DNA of 41,180 nt from Microcaldota archaeon. Lineage in GTDB: Archaea > Micrarchaeota > Micrarchaeia > Anstonellales > Bilamarchaeaceae. Made by a program: the position numbers and the translations under genes. Location: NCBI GenBank assembly GCA_029557835.1, contig JAKQHW010000067.1:1-41180 (forward strand), given 5' to 3'. Below are positions 30,823 to 38,546 of this stretch, piece by piece (the stretch's first letter is position 1; each line of letters opens with the position of its first letter). The notes beneath the pieces are model-generated. The model was not told where the DNA came from. It searched no databases and saw only the letters and a program-made list of their open reading frames with translations.

Positions 30823-31175
30823 TAGCGGTTCTCGCACCTCAGCTGCACATATGTGTCCGTGCGGTCCTTGAGGTTGGCCTGCGAATCGTATGCGAAGACA
30901 GCAACGTCGCACTTGTAGAGCTGGGGCGCGGTGTTGTGGCTTGCGTAGACCTTTATCTCCTTCTGGAGGTAGCCGCGCGGCTCCACTATGCCGAGCCGGA
31001 ACCTGCCGGAGTTCTGGGATTGCGTCTGGGAGAGGGAGAGCGCAGGGGGCAGCTTCACCTCCGCCTCGTGCCACATGGAGGAGTCGCGCGTGGAATCTAT
31101 CTTCACCACGAGGTCCACGGAATTTGACCTCCTCGCTGCAATCGGGCCAGGGAATATCGTGAGTTCAACCTTCAT
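30822..31175 (-). CDS. Small hypothetical protein, probably beta-sandwich
   Basis: 117 residues with alternating hydrophobic strands (VDLVVKIDST, AEVKLPPAL, RFRLGIVEPRG, KEIKVYASH, CDVAVFAYDSQ), suggesting an immunoglobulin-like or similar beta-sandwich without a signal peptide. No family recognised. The ATG at 31175 is preceded by GGGTGGAAGG, a fair Shine-Dalgarno; an upstream in-frame ATG at 31253 would overlap the divergent lipoprotein gene and its promoter. Divergent to the CX3C lipoprotein gene across an AT-rich gap. Confidence 0.6.
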   Translation of the reverse strand: MKVELTIFPGPIAARRSNSVDLVVKIDSTRDSSMWHEAEVKLPPALSLSQTQSQNSGRFRLGIVEPRGYLQKEIKVYASHNTAPQLYKCDVAVFAYDSQANLKDRTDTYVQLRCENR

Positions 31176-31208
31176 CCTTCCACCCTGCAATAATTTTGCA
31201 TAATTAGG

Positions 31209-31219
31209 AATATAAATTA
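31209..31219 (+). promoter_or_regulatory. TATA box of the small CX3C lipoprotein gene
   Basis: AATATAAATTA is centred 25 nt upstream of ATG 31239. The same AT-rich element could also serve the leftward gene at 31175, about 38 nt away. Confidence 0.5.
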
Positions 31220-31238
31220 TTGGCTGGAAGGGTTTCCC

Positions 31239-31592
31239 ATGAATTTCATGCATGTTTTCCTGCTTTTGGGGGCGCTGTCCCTCGCTGGATGCTGCGGGCC
31301 GACTGGGACTTCCGGCTCAAGCTCGTGCAGGCTTGGGACATATGGGGAGGCTTGCACGGACCTGTGCTACAGGATGGGCGAGGGAGAAGGGTGCTTCAGC
31401 AGGTGCATGGACGAGGTCAGGGCCGAGGGGTGGGGGGATGCGACCACCTGCTGCAGGGATACATACAGGGACCAGTGCCGGGAGATTTGCAACGAGTACG
31501 GCTCGTACGGGATGGAGGAGTGCATGAGGGACTGCGAGGCGCAATATGCCGATTTCGGGCTGTCAATGGACGGGTGCGGGCTGCCGGTGTGA
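31239..31592 (+). CDS. Small CX3C-rich lipoprotein
   Basis: 117 residues. The signal MNFMHVFLLLGALSLAGC has a lipobox (LAGC), so the mature protein is probably lipid-anchored outside the cell. The mature part contains CX3C pairs: CTDLC, CFSRC, CREIC, CMRDC, plus CC dipeptides, with spacers of about 8-17 residues rich in acidic and aromatic residues. The same pattern fills the ectodomain of the 818-residue membrane protein at 6657. It is probably a disulfide-stabilised helical hairpin protein (inference). Followed 3 nt later by a winged-helix regulator, likely in one transcript. Confidence 0.72.
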   Translation: MNFMHVFLLLGALSLAGCCGPTGTSGSSSCRLGTYGEACTDLCYRMGEGEGCFSRCMDEVRAEGWGDATTCCRDTYRDQCREICNEYGSYGMEECMRDCEAQYADFGLSMDGCGLPV

Positions 31593-31595
31593 TGC

Positions 31596-32036
31596 ATGAT
31601 ACCGGAATCAAAATTCATAAGGAAGGAAATTGTGCTGAGGAACATGTGGCTGGACGATGAGGTCCGGCTTACGAGAAAATCCCTGGTCCGGTGGGTCGCG
31701 CTATCGCTGGGGCTGATTTCCGAGAAGGAAAGCAGGGATTTGATAATAGACTTATTGGACGTGCTTTTTGAGTTCCTTGCCAGGGGTGAGGAGCCGACGA
31801 CGCAGGAAATACTGGACAAATTGAAGGCGAAGACCGGGGAGGAGCCAAATCCCAAAGCAGTGTATTACCATCTGCAGAAATTGATGGACCAGGGGCTCCT
31901 GCAGAGGGAGAAGGGGAAATACTTCATCTCACGGGAGAACAGGAAGCTTTCCGCGGCGGTGAGGGAGCTCTACCTGAAGGAAGTGAACGAATCCCTGGCC
32001 GAAATTACTAAGGCGCTGGAGATGCTGGAGAAATGA
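31596..32036 (+). CDS. Winged-helix transcriptional regulator
   Basis: 146 residues. After an N-terminal helical region, the stretch EEPTTQEILDKLKAKTG, NPKAVYYHLQKLMDQGLLQR and EKGKYFISRENRKL reads as helix-turn-helix plus wing, of the ArsR/PadR-like archaeal kind. A C-terminal amphipathic helix (VNESLAEITKALEMLEK) could dimerise. It begins 3 nt after the CX3C lipoprotein gene and is probably co-transcribed, so it may regulate that gene. Ligand unknown; no Cys sensor residues are visible. Confidence 0.78.
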   Translation: MIPESKFIRKEIVLRNMWLDDEVRLTRKSLVRWVALSLGLISEKESRDLIIDLLDVLFEFLARGEEPTTQEILDKLKAKTGEEPNPKAVYYHLQKLMDQGLLQREKGKYFISRENRKLSAAVRELYLKEVNESLAEITKALEMLEK

Positions 32037-32065
32037 TATGTGTTAAAAAATAGTAAAAAGCGAAT

Positions 32066-32073
32066 ATATAAAA
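32066..32073 (+). promoter_or_regulatory. TATA box of the small zinc-protein gene
   Basis: TATATAAA is centred about 27 nt upstream of GTG 32097 and 36 nt upstream of ATG 32106. Confidence 0.5.
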
Positions 32074-32096
32074 ATGTTGGCTGAGAGAATATATTA

Positions 32097-32351
32097 GTGG
32101 ATTTTATGGTACATGCACAAAAAGAAAAACATGGCGTCGCCTTGGATGCCGCAAATGTGCAGAGGAAGCCAAAACCTAGCGTTGGCTCAAAAATGAAGCG
32201 GGCGCTGGACCAGATTGCACGCGAAGTGAAATGGTATGAGGTGGAATGCTCCTGCTGCGGAAAGCCATTCGAACTGCCTTTCAAGCCGGAAAAAAAGGAC
32301 AGGCCGCTCTACGGGCCGTGTTGCGTGGAAAAGCAGGAGAACCTATTTTAG
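32097..32351 (+). CDS. Small zinc-binding protein, CxxC-x17-CxxC-like
   Basis: 84 residues with GTG start (ATG at 32106 is the alternative, three codons in). The C-terminal half, ECSCCGKPFELPFKPEKK followed by DRPLYGPCC, resembles the short CxxC-x17-CxxC family found in DPANN archaea and candidate-phyla bacteria, whose core is CxxCG....PFkP..grPvyC..C. Here the third Cys position reads Gly and an extra Cys stands beside the last, so the ligand set is rearranged. Role unknown; nucleic-acid or ribosome contacts are plausible. TATA box at 32066-32073. Confidence 0.6.
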   Translation: MDFMVHAQKEKHGVALDAANVQRKPKPSVGSKMKRALDQIAREVKWYEVECSCCGKPFELPFKPEKKDRPLYGPCCVEKQENLF

Positions 32352-32412
32352 GCCATTGCCTCCATAAAACGCCGGGATGCGGGCGGACGTGCCGGATTCG
32401 CAGTGATGCCAG

Positions 32413-32435
32413 TTGGAAGAATGGACGCGTTCCAA
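32413..32435. promoter_or_regulatory. Inverted repeat upstream of the HMG-CoA reductase TATA box
   Basis: TTGGAA (32413-32418) and TTCCAA (32430-32435) form a dyad directly upstream of the TATA element. It could be a regulator site; symmetry is the only evidence. Confidence 0.25.
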
Positions 32436-32437
32436 TT

Positions 32438-32447
32438 CAATAAAAAG
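32438..32447 (+). promoter_or_regulatory. TATA box of the HMG-CoA reductase operon
   Basis: CAATAAAAAG is centred about 26 nt upstream of ATG 32469, consistent with a leaderless transcript. Confidence 0.5.
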
Positions 32448-32468
32448 GTTTTCCTGCAAATCTAGGGC

Positions 32469-33710
32469 ATGGATTTCTCAGGGTTCTACAAGCTTCCAGT
32501 TGAGGACAGGCTGAAAAGGCTGAGGGAAGCGGGGAGGATAAGCGGGGAGGATGAAAAGCTGCTCCTGGACGGGGATGCGCTAAAAATGGACGTGGCGGAC
32601 CGGATGGTTGAGAACGTGGTGGGCAGGTTCCACCTCCCTTTTTCCGTTGTTCCCGGGGTCGTGGTCAACGGGAAGGAGTATGTGGTGCCAATGGTCATAG
32701 AGGAGCCCTCGGTGGTTGCGGCATGCGCGAACGGGTGCAAGCTGGCGAGGGAAAGCGGCGGGTTCACTGCGGATGCGGACGAGCCCATCATGATTGGGGA
32801 GATGCAGGTCGTTGGGGTCGGGAAGGAGGCGAAGGAAAAGGTGCTGGAGGGGAAGGAAAGGATAATGGAGAAAGCGAAGGAATACGCGGCAGGGGTGGAG
32901 AGGTACGGGGGAGGAATGCGCGGGCTGGAAGTGAGGGAGATACAGACCGCGAGGGGGGAGATGCTCATACTGATGTTCGAAGTGGACGTGCGGGACATAA
33001 TGGGCGCGAACACCGTGAACACCATATTGGAAGGGGCCGCTCCCATTGTTGAGGAGGTTTCGGGCGGGAAGGTGCGGCTCAAGATATTGACGAACCTTGC
33101 GGTGAAAAGGAAGGCGAGGGCAAGGTGCGTGTGGAAGAGGGAAGTGGTGGGCGGGGAAGTTGTGGAGGGGGTGCTGGACGGGTACGAGATGGCCGCCCAC
33201 GACATATACAGGTGCGCCACACACAACAAGGGGATAATGAACGGGATGGACGCGGTCGCGCTGGCGACCGGGAACGACTGGAGGGCGGTGGAGGCCGGGG
33301 CGCATTCCTATGCGGCGATTGGAAGCTATAAGCCGCTTACCAGGTATTATGCGGATGAGGGCGGGAACCTGGTGGGGGAGATAGAGGTTCCGCTAGCTGT
33401 GGGCACGGTGGGCGGCGCGATAAACATAAACCCGGTCGCGCAGCTCGGGCAGAAAATACTGGGGGCAGAGGGCGCAGGGGAGCTGTCCATGGTCATGGCG
33501 GCGGTCGGGCTGGCGCAGAACTTTGCGGCGCTGAGGGCGCTCGGGACCACCGGGATACAGGCGGGGCACATGAAGCTGCACGCGAGGAACCTGGCGGTGA
33601 TTGCGGGCGCGCACACCCCGAAAGAGATAGACATGGTGGTCAGGAAAATGGATGAGAGCAGGGTGTATACTGTTGAGAACGCCAGGAAGATATTCGAGGG
33701 GATGAGATGA
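32469..33710 (+). CDS. Hydroxymethylglutaryl-CoA reductase, class II (bacterial type)
   Basis: 413 residues. It converts HMG-CoA to mevalonate for archaeal isoprenoid lipids. The sequence follows the Pseudomonas mevalonii-type class II enzyme: MVENVVGRFHLPF, VPMVIEEPSVVAA (catalytic Glu), VDVRDIMGANTVNT, ATHNKGIMNGMDAVALATGN (catalytic Lys), DWRAVEAGAHSYA (Asp) and GHMKLHARN (His). Most archaea use class I; class II copies are known in Archaeoglobus and Thermoplasmatales. Leaderless from the TATA box at 32438. Its stop overlaps the next gene (ATGA), so it heads a three-gene operon with a membrane protein and a polyprenyl-phosphate sugar transferase. Confidence 0.92.
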   Translation: MDFSGFYKLPVEDRLKRLREAGRISGEDEKLLLDGDALKMDVADRMVENVVGRFHLPFSVVPGVVVNGKEYVVPMVIEEPSVVAACANGCKLARESGGFTADADEPIMIGEMQVVGVGKEAKEKVLEGKERIMEKAKEYAAGVERYGGGMRGLEVREIQTARGEMLILMFEVDVRDIMGANTVNTILEGAAPIVEEVSGGKVRLKILTNLAVKRKARARCVWKREVVGGEVVEGVLDGYEMAAHDIYRCATHNKGIMNGMDAVALATGNDWRAVEAGAHSYAAIGSYKPLTRYYADEGGNLVGEIEVPLAVGTVGGAININPVAQLGQKILGAEGAGELSMVMAAVGLAQNFAALRALGTTGIQAGHMKLHARNLAVIAGAHTPKEIDMVVRKMDESRVYTVENARKIFEGMR

Positions 33711-35089
33711 AGCAATACCTCCATTTGGCTGCATTGGTCCTTTTTTCTGCCGGATTTTTCCTTTTTGGGTACGCCGGCATATCGGAGCAGGGGTACGGGG
33801 AGCTGCCCGCCCTGGGGATAACGGACGCCCAGAACGCGTACCTGCTTGCGTTTGCGAGCGTGGTCCTTTCCCCTGTGCTGGTTTATTTCGCGCTGAGGAG
33901 CGTTGAGCTGCCTGAGTGGAAGTGCATGTTCGGGGGGCTGATGCTGGCGACGATGCCGGTCGCCCTGAACAACGCGGCTGCCGTGGCGGACCCGATGGCG
34001 CTGGTTCTCATGCTGGCGGCCTCTTTCGCTGTTTTGGCTGCCGGGCTCGTATCAAAAGCGATGGGCAACAGGAGGATAGGGCTGGCGATGCTGGTCGTGG
34101 TTGCGGGAGCCGGGATTTTCATCGGGAGCGCAACCGGGGTCGACTATTATGTCGGGGAGTACTCATACCTTCTGCCGTTCTCTTTCGCGCTGCTGCTGGA
34201 GGGAGCCAAGGAGAGGAGGGAGGACAAGGCAGGCCCCCCCATCATAGGGGCGGCGGCGCTCCTCTTCTCCCACCCGGTGGGCGCGGTGGTGCTCGCGTGC
34301 ACGAGCGCACTGGGGCTTGCGGAGATATGGAAGGAGAAGGACAGGCCGCTCAACCTGGCGTTCATGGCGGTTTTCTCGCTCTGCCTGCTTTTTTCGCAGG
34401 GGGACATGGCGAGGACGGCGATAGCCGGGCTTTTCGGGTTCATAGTGTTCTACGTGATAGCGGCGATGTATGAGGTGAAGATGAGGATGCTTGCCCAGCC
34501 GGCTGCGATATTGCTGATGATTGCCGCGGTGCTGACCATGGCGGCAAACATGGGCGTGCATGCATATGAAGGGGAGAGGATGGCCATCCCCTCGGAAAGC
34601 ACCGTGGAGATGTACCAGTGGGCTGGGGGGAAGGGCGAGGTGGGCATATTCGCCTATCCAAACGCGTTCAGGTTTTATGCGGGAAGCGCGCCGGTGGTGC
34701 TGGACCCGCTTGGGACTCAATGGGCAAGAAGGGTGGTATTCACATACGATACGCTGGATGCGGCCGCCGGGAGGAGCATGAACGTTTTCGCTTATTTCGC
34801 CAGCGCAACCGCGCAGGACGGGGTTACTGAGATAGCGGTGTTTTCGAACAAGGCGTACATGATGAATACAGTGGTCCAGGGAGGAAGGGTGGACCGGGTG
34901 GACGGGGCGATTGTCGGGCTCAGGAGGATACCCTTCACGAAAATAAAGATGCTGGACGACGGGCTGGAGTACGGGGACAAGAGGAACCGGCTCATAATGG
35001 TGGACGGGATAGAAGGCAGCGTGCTGGCTGAAGGGCTAAGGAGGCAGAAGGAGCATTCCCTGCCAGGGGCCTTCGCAGTGGGGGGTTAG
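33707..35089 (+). CDS. Polytopic membrane protein, GT-C glycosyltransferase-like
   Basis: 460 residues with about ten TM helices in the first 290 and a soluble C-terminal domain. The alternation of short loops, the segment MPVALNNAAAVADPMALVLM after a helix, and an ectodomain beginning EMYQWAGGKGEVGIFAYP recall GT-C enzymes (ArnT/PMT type) that take sugars from polyprenyl phosphates. The diagnostic acidic loop after TM1 is not obvious, so the assignment is tentative. It starts within the HMG-CoA reductase stop and is directly followed by a polyprenyl-phosphate sugar-1-phosphate transferase gene, which supports a role in lipid-linked glycan metabolism. Confidence 0.6.
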   Translation: MKQYLHLAALVLFSAGFFLFGYAGISEQGYGELPALGITDAQNAYLLAFASVVLSPVLVYFALRSVELPEWKCMFGGLMLATMPVALNNAAAVADPMALVLMLAASFAVLAAGLVSKAMGNRRIGLAMLVVVAGAGIFIGSATGVDYYVGEYSYLLPFSFALLLEGAKERREDKAGPPIIGAAALLFSHPVGAVVLACTSALGLAEIWKEKDRPLNLAFMAVFSLCLLFSQGDMARTAIAGLFGFIVFYVIAAMYEVKMRMLAQPAAILLMIAAVLTMAANMGVHAYEGERMAIPSESTVEMYQWAGGKGEVGIFAYPNAFRFYAGSAPVVLDPLGTQWARRVVFTYDTLDAAAGRSMNVFAYFASATAQDGVTEIAVFSNKAYMMNTVVQGGRVDRVDGAIVGLRRIPFTKIKMLDDGLEYGDKRNRLIMVDGIEGSVLAEGLRRQKEHSLPGAFAVGG

Positions 35090-36064
35090 ATGCTCCTTTT
35101 GATATTGGGCGTGCTGGCGTTTTCCCTTTTGACGACCGTGACATTCTCCTATTTCCTGATTCCGAGGCTGAAGAGGTTCGGGATGGTGGGGAAGGACGTG
35201 AACAAGGAGGGCAGGCCGGAAGTCGCGGAAATGGGCGGGCTCGCGATAGTGGCCGGGTTCACCGCCGGGGTGCTACTTGCGATAATGCTCAATACGTTCA
35301 ACGGGATGGAATTCAACATAACATATGTTCTGGCCGCCCTGGTGACGATACACGCGATGGGGTTCATAGGGATCGTGGACGATTTGCTGGACATCCCCCA
35401 GGCGGTGAAGGCGTTTTTGCCGCTGGCCGCGGCGGTCCCGCTCGTGGCGGTTAGCGCGGCGGGCAGCACCGCGATGGCGGTGCCGTTCGTGGGGGAGGTG
35501 GATTTCGGGCTTTTCTACATAATTGTTCTGATTCCGGTGGGGGTGGCGGTCGCGTCGAACCTCACCAACATGCTGGCGGGGTTCAACGGGATGGAGGCGG
35601 GCATGGGAAGCATAATAATGCTAACGATGGCTGCGATAGCGTATTCGATAGGGAAGGTGGAGATGCTGGTGCTTTTCGTGCCCATGCTCGGGGCGCTCCT
35701 CGGCTTCCTGAAATTCAACTGGTACCCTGCAAAGGCCTTTCCAGGGGATGTGGGGAACCTCACGATAGGGGCCGTGGTTGCCGCAGGGGTGATAATCGGG
35801 GACCTGGAGACCGCTGGCGCGCTCATTCTGTCGCTTTATGTGGTGGATTTCTTCATAAAGGCATACAACCGGTTCCCGAGCAGCAAATGGTGGGGGGAGC
35901 TGAAAGGGGGGAAGCTTTACCCGGTGGAGGGGAAGGTGCGCGGGTTTGCGCAGCTTGTGATGAGGGCGGGCGGGGGCATGGGCGAGAGGAACCTCGTGCT
36001 CGTGTTCATGGGGATGCAGGCGCTGATTGGGATTGCGGTTCTCCTCATGTTTGTGAGGGTTTAG
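35090..36064 (+). CDS. Polyprenyl-phosphate HexNAc-1-phosphate transferase (MraY/WecA/AglH-like, GT4)
   Basis: 324 residues, about ten TM helices. Family motifs: EVAEMGGLAIVAGF near residue 45, FIGIVDDLLDIPQAVK (the DD pair), ASNLTNMLAGFNGMEAGMGS, and PAKAFPGDVGNLTIG (catalytic Asp). It transfers a sugar-1-phosphate from a UDP-sugar to dolichyl phosphate, the first step of N-glycan or other lipid-linked oligosaccharide assembly. It starts on the base after the preceding stop. Its end overlaps the convergent sugar nucleotidyltransferase gene by 4 nt. Confidence 0.9.
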   Translation: MLLLILGVLAFSLLTTVTFSYFLIPRLKRFGMVGKDVNKEGRPEVAEMGGLAIVAGFTAGVLLAIMLNTFNGMEFNITYVLAALVTIHAMGFIGIVDDLLDIPQAVKAFLPLAAAVPLVAVSAAGSTAMAVPFVGEVDFGLFYIIVLIPVGVAVASNLTNMLAGFNGMEAGMGSIIMLTMAAIAYSIGKVEMLVLFVPMLGALLGFLKFNWYPAKAFPGDVGNLTIGAVVAAGVIIGDLETAGALILSLYVVDFFIKAYNRFPSSKWWGELKGGKLYPVEGKVRGFAQLVMRAGGGMGERNLVLVFMGMQALIGIAVLLMFVRV

Positions 36065-36735
36065 GCCTTTCCGCCCATCCTCGCGTAATCGTCGAGGTTC
36101 CCGATGTCGTTCCATTCATGGACCGGGAAGGTGTTTATGCGCTTTCCCTTGGAGAGCAGGCGGGGGAACACGTTTTTTGCGAAATCTTCCCCCTCATTTA
36201 TGAATTTGAAGATTTCAGGCTCGAGCAGGTAGATGCCCGTGTTTATGGTGTGGGAGAGGACGGGCTTCTCCTGGAACTCCCTGACCTCTCCGTCCGGCCC
36301 GGTGCGGATTACGCCGTAATTTATCTTGGTGTTGTGCTGGAGGGTCCCTATCGTCGCGATGCAGCGGGATTTCTTGTGGGAAGCGAGCATTTCCTTGAGG
36401 GGATAGGAGGAGAGGTGGTCGCCCATCGTGACCAGGAAGGTCTCCTCGGGGAGGGATTTCGCATGGAGGATGGCTCCGGCGGTTCCGCGTTCCTCCTCCT
36501 CCTCGAAATATGAGATTTTTAGGCCGAATTTCCTCCCGTCCCCGAAATATGCCCTTATCTGCTCCTTGAGGTAGCCGGTGAAGAGGACGAATTCGGAAAT
36601 TCCCTCGGCCCTGAGGCGCTCCATTATGTGGAGGAGGATCGGCTTTCCCTGGATGGGAAGGAGCGGCTTCGGCGTTTTGAGCGTGAGGGGCCTGAGGCGC
36701 GTGCCCTTCCCTCCGCAAATCACGAATGCTTTCAT
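36061..36735 (-). CDS. Sugar-1-phosphate nucleotidyltransferase
   Basis: 224 residues. The N-terminus MKAFVICGGKGTRLRPLT is the nucleotide-binding signature, followed by TPKPLLPIQGKPILLHIMER, VTMGDHLSSYPL (metal-binding Asp), REFQEKPV and HTINTGIYLLEPEIF, ending with the VHEWNDIGNLDDY segment. It makes a nucleotide sugar (NDP-glucose or NDP-mannose type) from NTP and sugar-1-phosphate. There is no left-handed beta-helix domain. It begins 4 nt after the DUF92 gene, in the rtcA-DUF92 transcript. Confidence 0.9.
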   Translation of the reverse strand: MKAFVICGGKGTRLRPLTLKTPKPLLPIQGKPILLHIMERLRAEGISEFVLFTGYLKEQIRAYFGDGRKFGLKISYFEEEEERGTAGAILHAKSLPEETFLVTMGDHLSSYPLKEMLASHKKSRCIATIGTLQHNTKINYGVIRTGPDGEVREFQEKPVLSHTINTGIYLLEPEIFKFINEGEDFAKNVFPRLLSKGKRINTFPVHEWNDIGNLDDYARMGGKA

Positions 36736-36739
36736 ATGA

Positions 36740-37354
36740 TCACATGATGTACAGGCCCATTATCGCGCCTGCGATTGCGCATATTATGTTTGTGGTCCCC
36801 TTTGTGCCGAGGCCGCGCTCCTCCAGGACCCCGAAAAGCGTGTCTATGGCGCCACCGGCAAAGCCTGCGAGGGCCACCAAAAGGGCGGCGGTGGGGGTGA
36901 GGCCGAAGAGGAATACGCTGGAAATCCCTATGAGGGCGCCTCCGCACAGGGACATTATGAAACCAAGGATGCTTACTGCACCTGAGGTGCCAGGCTTCAC
37001 CCTCCTGAATCCGTCTAGGGAGATTGGCTCGCCTGAGAGGACGCCCAGTTCGGAAGCGAACTTGTCCGCGGTGACTGCGGAGATGGATGCTATGTAGGGC
37101 ATCGGGCCAACGAACGGGGAGAGGGCGGCGCAGGCTGCGGGGACCAGCCCGTTGGAAAGGACGTTTTCCCAGCTCCGGTCGTGCTCGTATATCCCCATCT
37201 CCTTCTTCTCGTAATAGCCGTATTTGGTGACGAAGACTGCAAGAATGAGGAAGAAGAGCATCAATGCGAGGTAGGGGGCGCCCCCGAAAATGAAGACTGC
37301 CGCCCCGAAAAGGATTGCAAGCGTAAGCCCGGGCTTGTCCAGCATCGCCACCAT
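36740..37354 (-). CDS. DUF92/TMEM19-family membrane protein
   Basis: 204 residues, about six TM helices. The family hallmarks are present: RSWENVLSNGLVPAACAAL, SAVTADKFASELGVLSGEP (the D-x-x-x-x-E pattern), KPGTSGAVSILGF, and GGAIDTLFGVLEERG. Relatives include phytyl-phosphate kinase (VTE6), so a CTP-dependent polyprenyl-phosphate kinase role is conceivable but unproven here. The ATG at 37354 comes 1 nt after the RtcA stop; MLDKPG at 37345 is an alternative start. Its neighbours in lipid and sugar metabolism would fit an isoprenoid-phosphate function. Confidence 0.82.
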   Translation of the reverse strand: MVAMLDKPGLTLAILFGAAVFIFGGAPYLALMLFFLILAVFVTKYGYYEKKEMGIYEHDRSWENVLSNGLVPAACAALSPFVGPMPYIASISAVTADKFASELGVLSGEPISLDGFRRVKPGTSGAVSILGFIMSLCGGALIGISSVFLFGLTPTAALLVALAGFAGGAIDTLFGVLEERGLGTKGTTNIICAIAGAIMGLYIM

Positions 37355-37355
37355 T

Positions 37356-38318
37356 TCATTCTACCTTTATTGTTGCCCCATCCATGGAGAACCTGTTCGG
37401 GAGGAATTTCTCTATTAGATTTATAGAGGTTGCTGTATGGCTGGATATTCTCGAGGTTTTGTATGATGTTTTTCCGGCGAGGGCTGCGTAGATGAGGAGC
37501 TGGTCTGCCAAACGGTGGTCGACATCCACGTCGCCTTCCTGCCTTATTCCGTTGAAGCACTCTTCCCCTACTTTCTCGGAGGGCTTCCCTTTCTCCCCCA
37601 TCACCTGGAAACCCACGAAACCGCGGTATGCGAGGATGGAGTTGCCCTGGCCGGTGCATTTTTCCTCCCGTACGTATACGCGCATGTCATTATGGTAGAA
37701 GATTTTCTTCTCCCGGATGGCGATTTGCATGGGGAGGTTGGCTAGGGAGATTATTGCCCGGGTTTGGGGGAAGGGGACTCTGGCCCAGTAGCCGGTTGGT
37801 TTTGGCTTGGACGGCTTCACGCGGATGCGGATTTTGCCCCCTCCCCTGGGGTAATAGCCTGCTCGGAACATTTCGGCTTCTATTGGGCAGCCCAGGTGGG
37901 CGAGGGCGGGGAGGAAAACCCTCTCGAAATAGTCGTAGGAAGGGGCCCCGGGGTTGTGGGTTCCGCCGGTTATTTTTGCCTCGGAAGGCTTGGCGGCGGA
38001 CAATAGAAGGGGAAGTATGGTTTGGGCTACTAAAATGGAGGAGCCGGCAGTGCCTATGTTGAACTCATATTTTCCCCCTATTATGCCGGAGGGGGTGTAG
38101 GAAAGCTCGCGGGAGTCTTCCTCTGCGCCCTCCAAAGTGCCCCTGGCGATGGAGCGGACTGCCTTTGCGGCGGCGAGGTGCTGGGGGCGCAGGCCGGGCT
38201 TGTCCCTCTTTGCGCGTATGTTGAAGATGCGGACAGGGGTATTTGTGAGGGCGGAAAGGGTGAGGGCCGTTCTTGTAAGCTGTCCGCCGCCCTCCCCCCG
38301 GGAACCGTCTATCTCCAT
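37356..38318 (-). CDS. rtcA: RNA 3'-terminal phosphate cyclase RtcA
   Basis: 320 residues from ATG 38318. Signature: IDGSRGEGGGQLTRTALTLS at the N-terminus, KPGLRPQHLAAAKAV, the GTAGSSILVAQTILPLLL segment, GYYPRGGGKI, and the C-terminal DVDHRLADQLLIYAAL and SSHTATSINLIEKFLP, the latter holding the His that is adenylylated. The enzyme converts RNA 3'-phosphate to 2',3'-cyclic phosphate with ATP. The Cys/Gly context marks it as RtcA rather than the inactive Rcl1. A TATA-like GTTTTATCC (about 38353-38361) lies upstream; a TTG at 38333 is a possible alternative start. It heads a leftward operon. Confidence 0.92.
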   Translation of the reverse strand: MEIDGSRGEGGGQLTRTALTLSALTNTPVRIFNIRAKRDKPGLRPQHLAAAKAVRSIARGTLEGAEEDSRELSYTPSGIIGGKYEFNIGTAGSSILVAQTILPLLLSAAKPSEAKITGGTHNPGAPSYDYFERVFLPALAHLGCPIEAEMFRAGYYPRGGGKIRIRVKPSKPKPTGYWARVPFPQTRAIISLANLPMQIAIREKKIFYHNDMRVYVREEKCTGQGNSILAYRGFVGFQVMGEKGKPSEKVGEECFNGIRQEGDVDVDHRLADQLLIYAALAGKTSYKTSRISSHTATSINLIEKFLPNRFSMDGATIKVE

Positions 38319-38392
38319 CAAGCAAACACCCAATTACTCTGATTGGCAATGGATAAAACAGTTGGGATTTCCATATCACCAGCTCTGGAGGT

Positions 38393-38454
38393 TTGGAGAA
38401 TTAGGCCAGCGCCGAGCGGCGCTGGCTGGCAAGGCGACCAGTTTTCCTCCCCAA
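38393..38454 (-). ncRNA. Candidate structured small RNA (three-way junction), strand uncertain
   Basis: The 258-nt gap between rtcA and ferredoxin contains a compact foldable element. The closing stem TTGGGGAG/TTCTCCAA (minus-strand sense, 38447-38454 with 38393-38400, two G-U wobbles) encloses two hairpins: CTGG...CCAG (38426-38441) and a perfect 8-bp stem CCAGCGCC/GGCGCTGG (38406-38425). On the minus strand TTTATATA (38486-38493) lies about 25 nt before position 38465, a fitting start for such an RNA. No C/D or H/ACA box was recognised. It could also be a simple inverted repeat. Confidence 0.35.
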
Positions 38455-38485
38455 AATACGCAACTCACTATTGGTTTGTAACATC

Positions 38486-38493
38486 TATATAAA
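38486..38493. promoter_or_regulatory. Orphan symmetric TATA box
   Basis: TATATAAA (plus) reads TTTATATA (minus). It is too far from ferredoxin (about 87 nt), which has its own box, so it probably drives the candidate RNA on the minus strand or an untranslated transcript. Confidence 0.4.
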
Positions 38494-38546
38494 GGTTTCG
38501 GGAAGTGTGTGCAGAGGGAAAATAGCATGTAAGTAACGTCTTTTGG

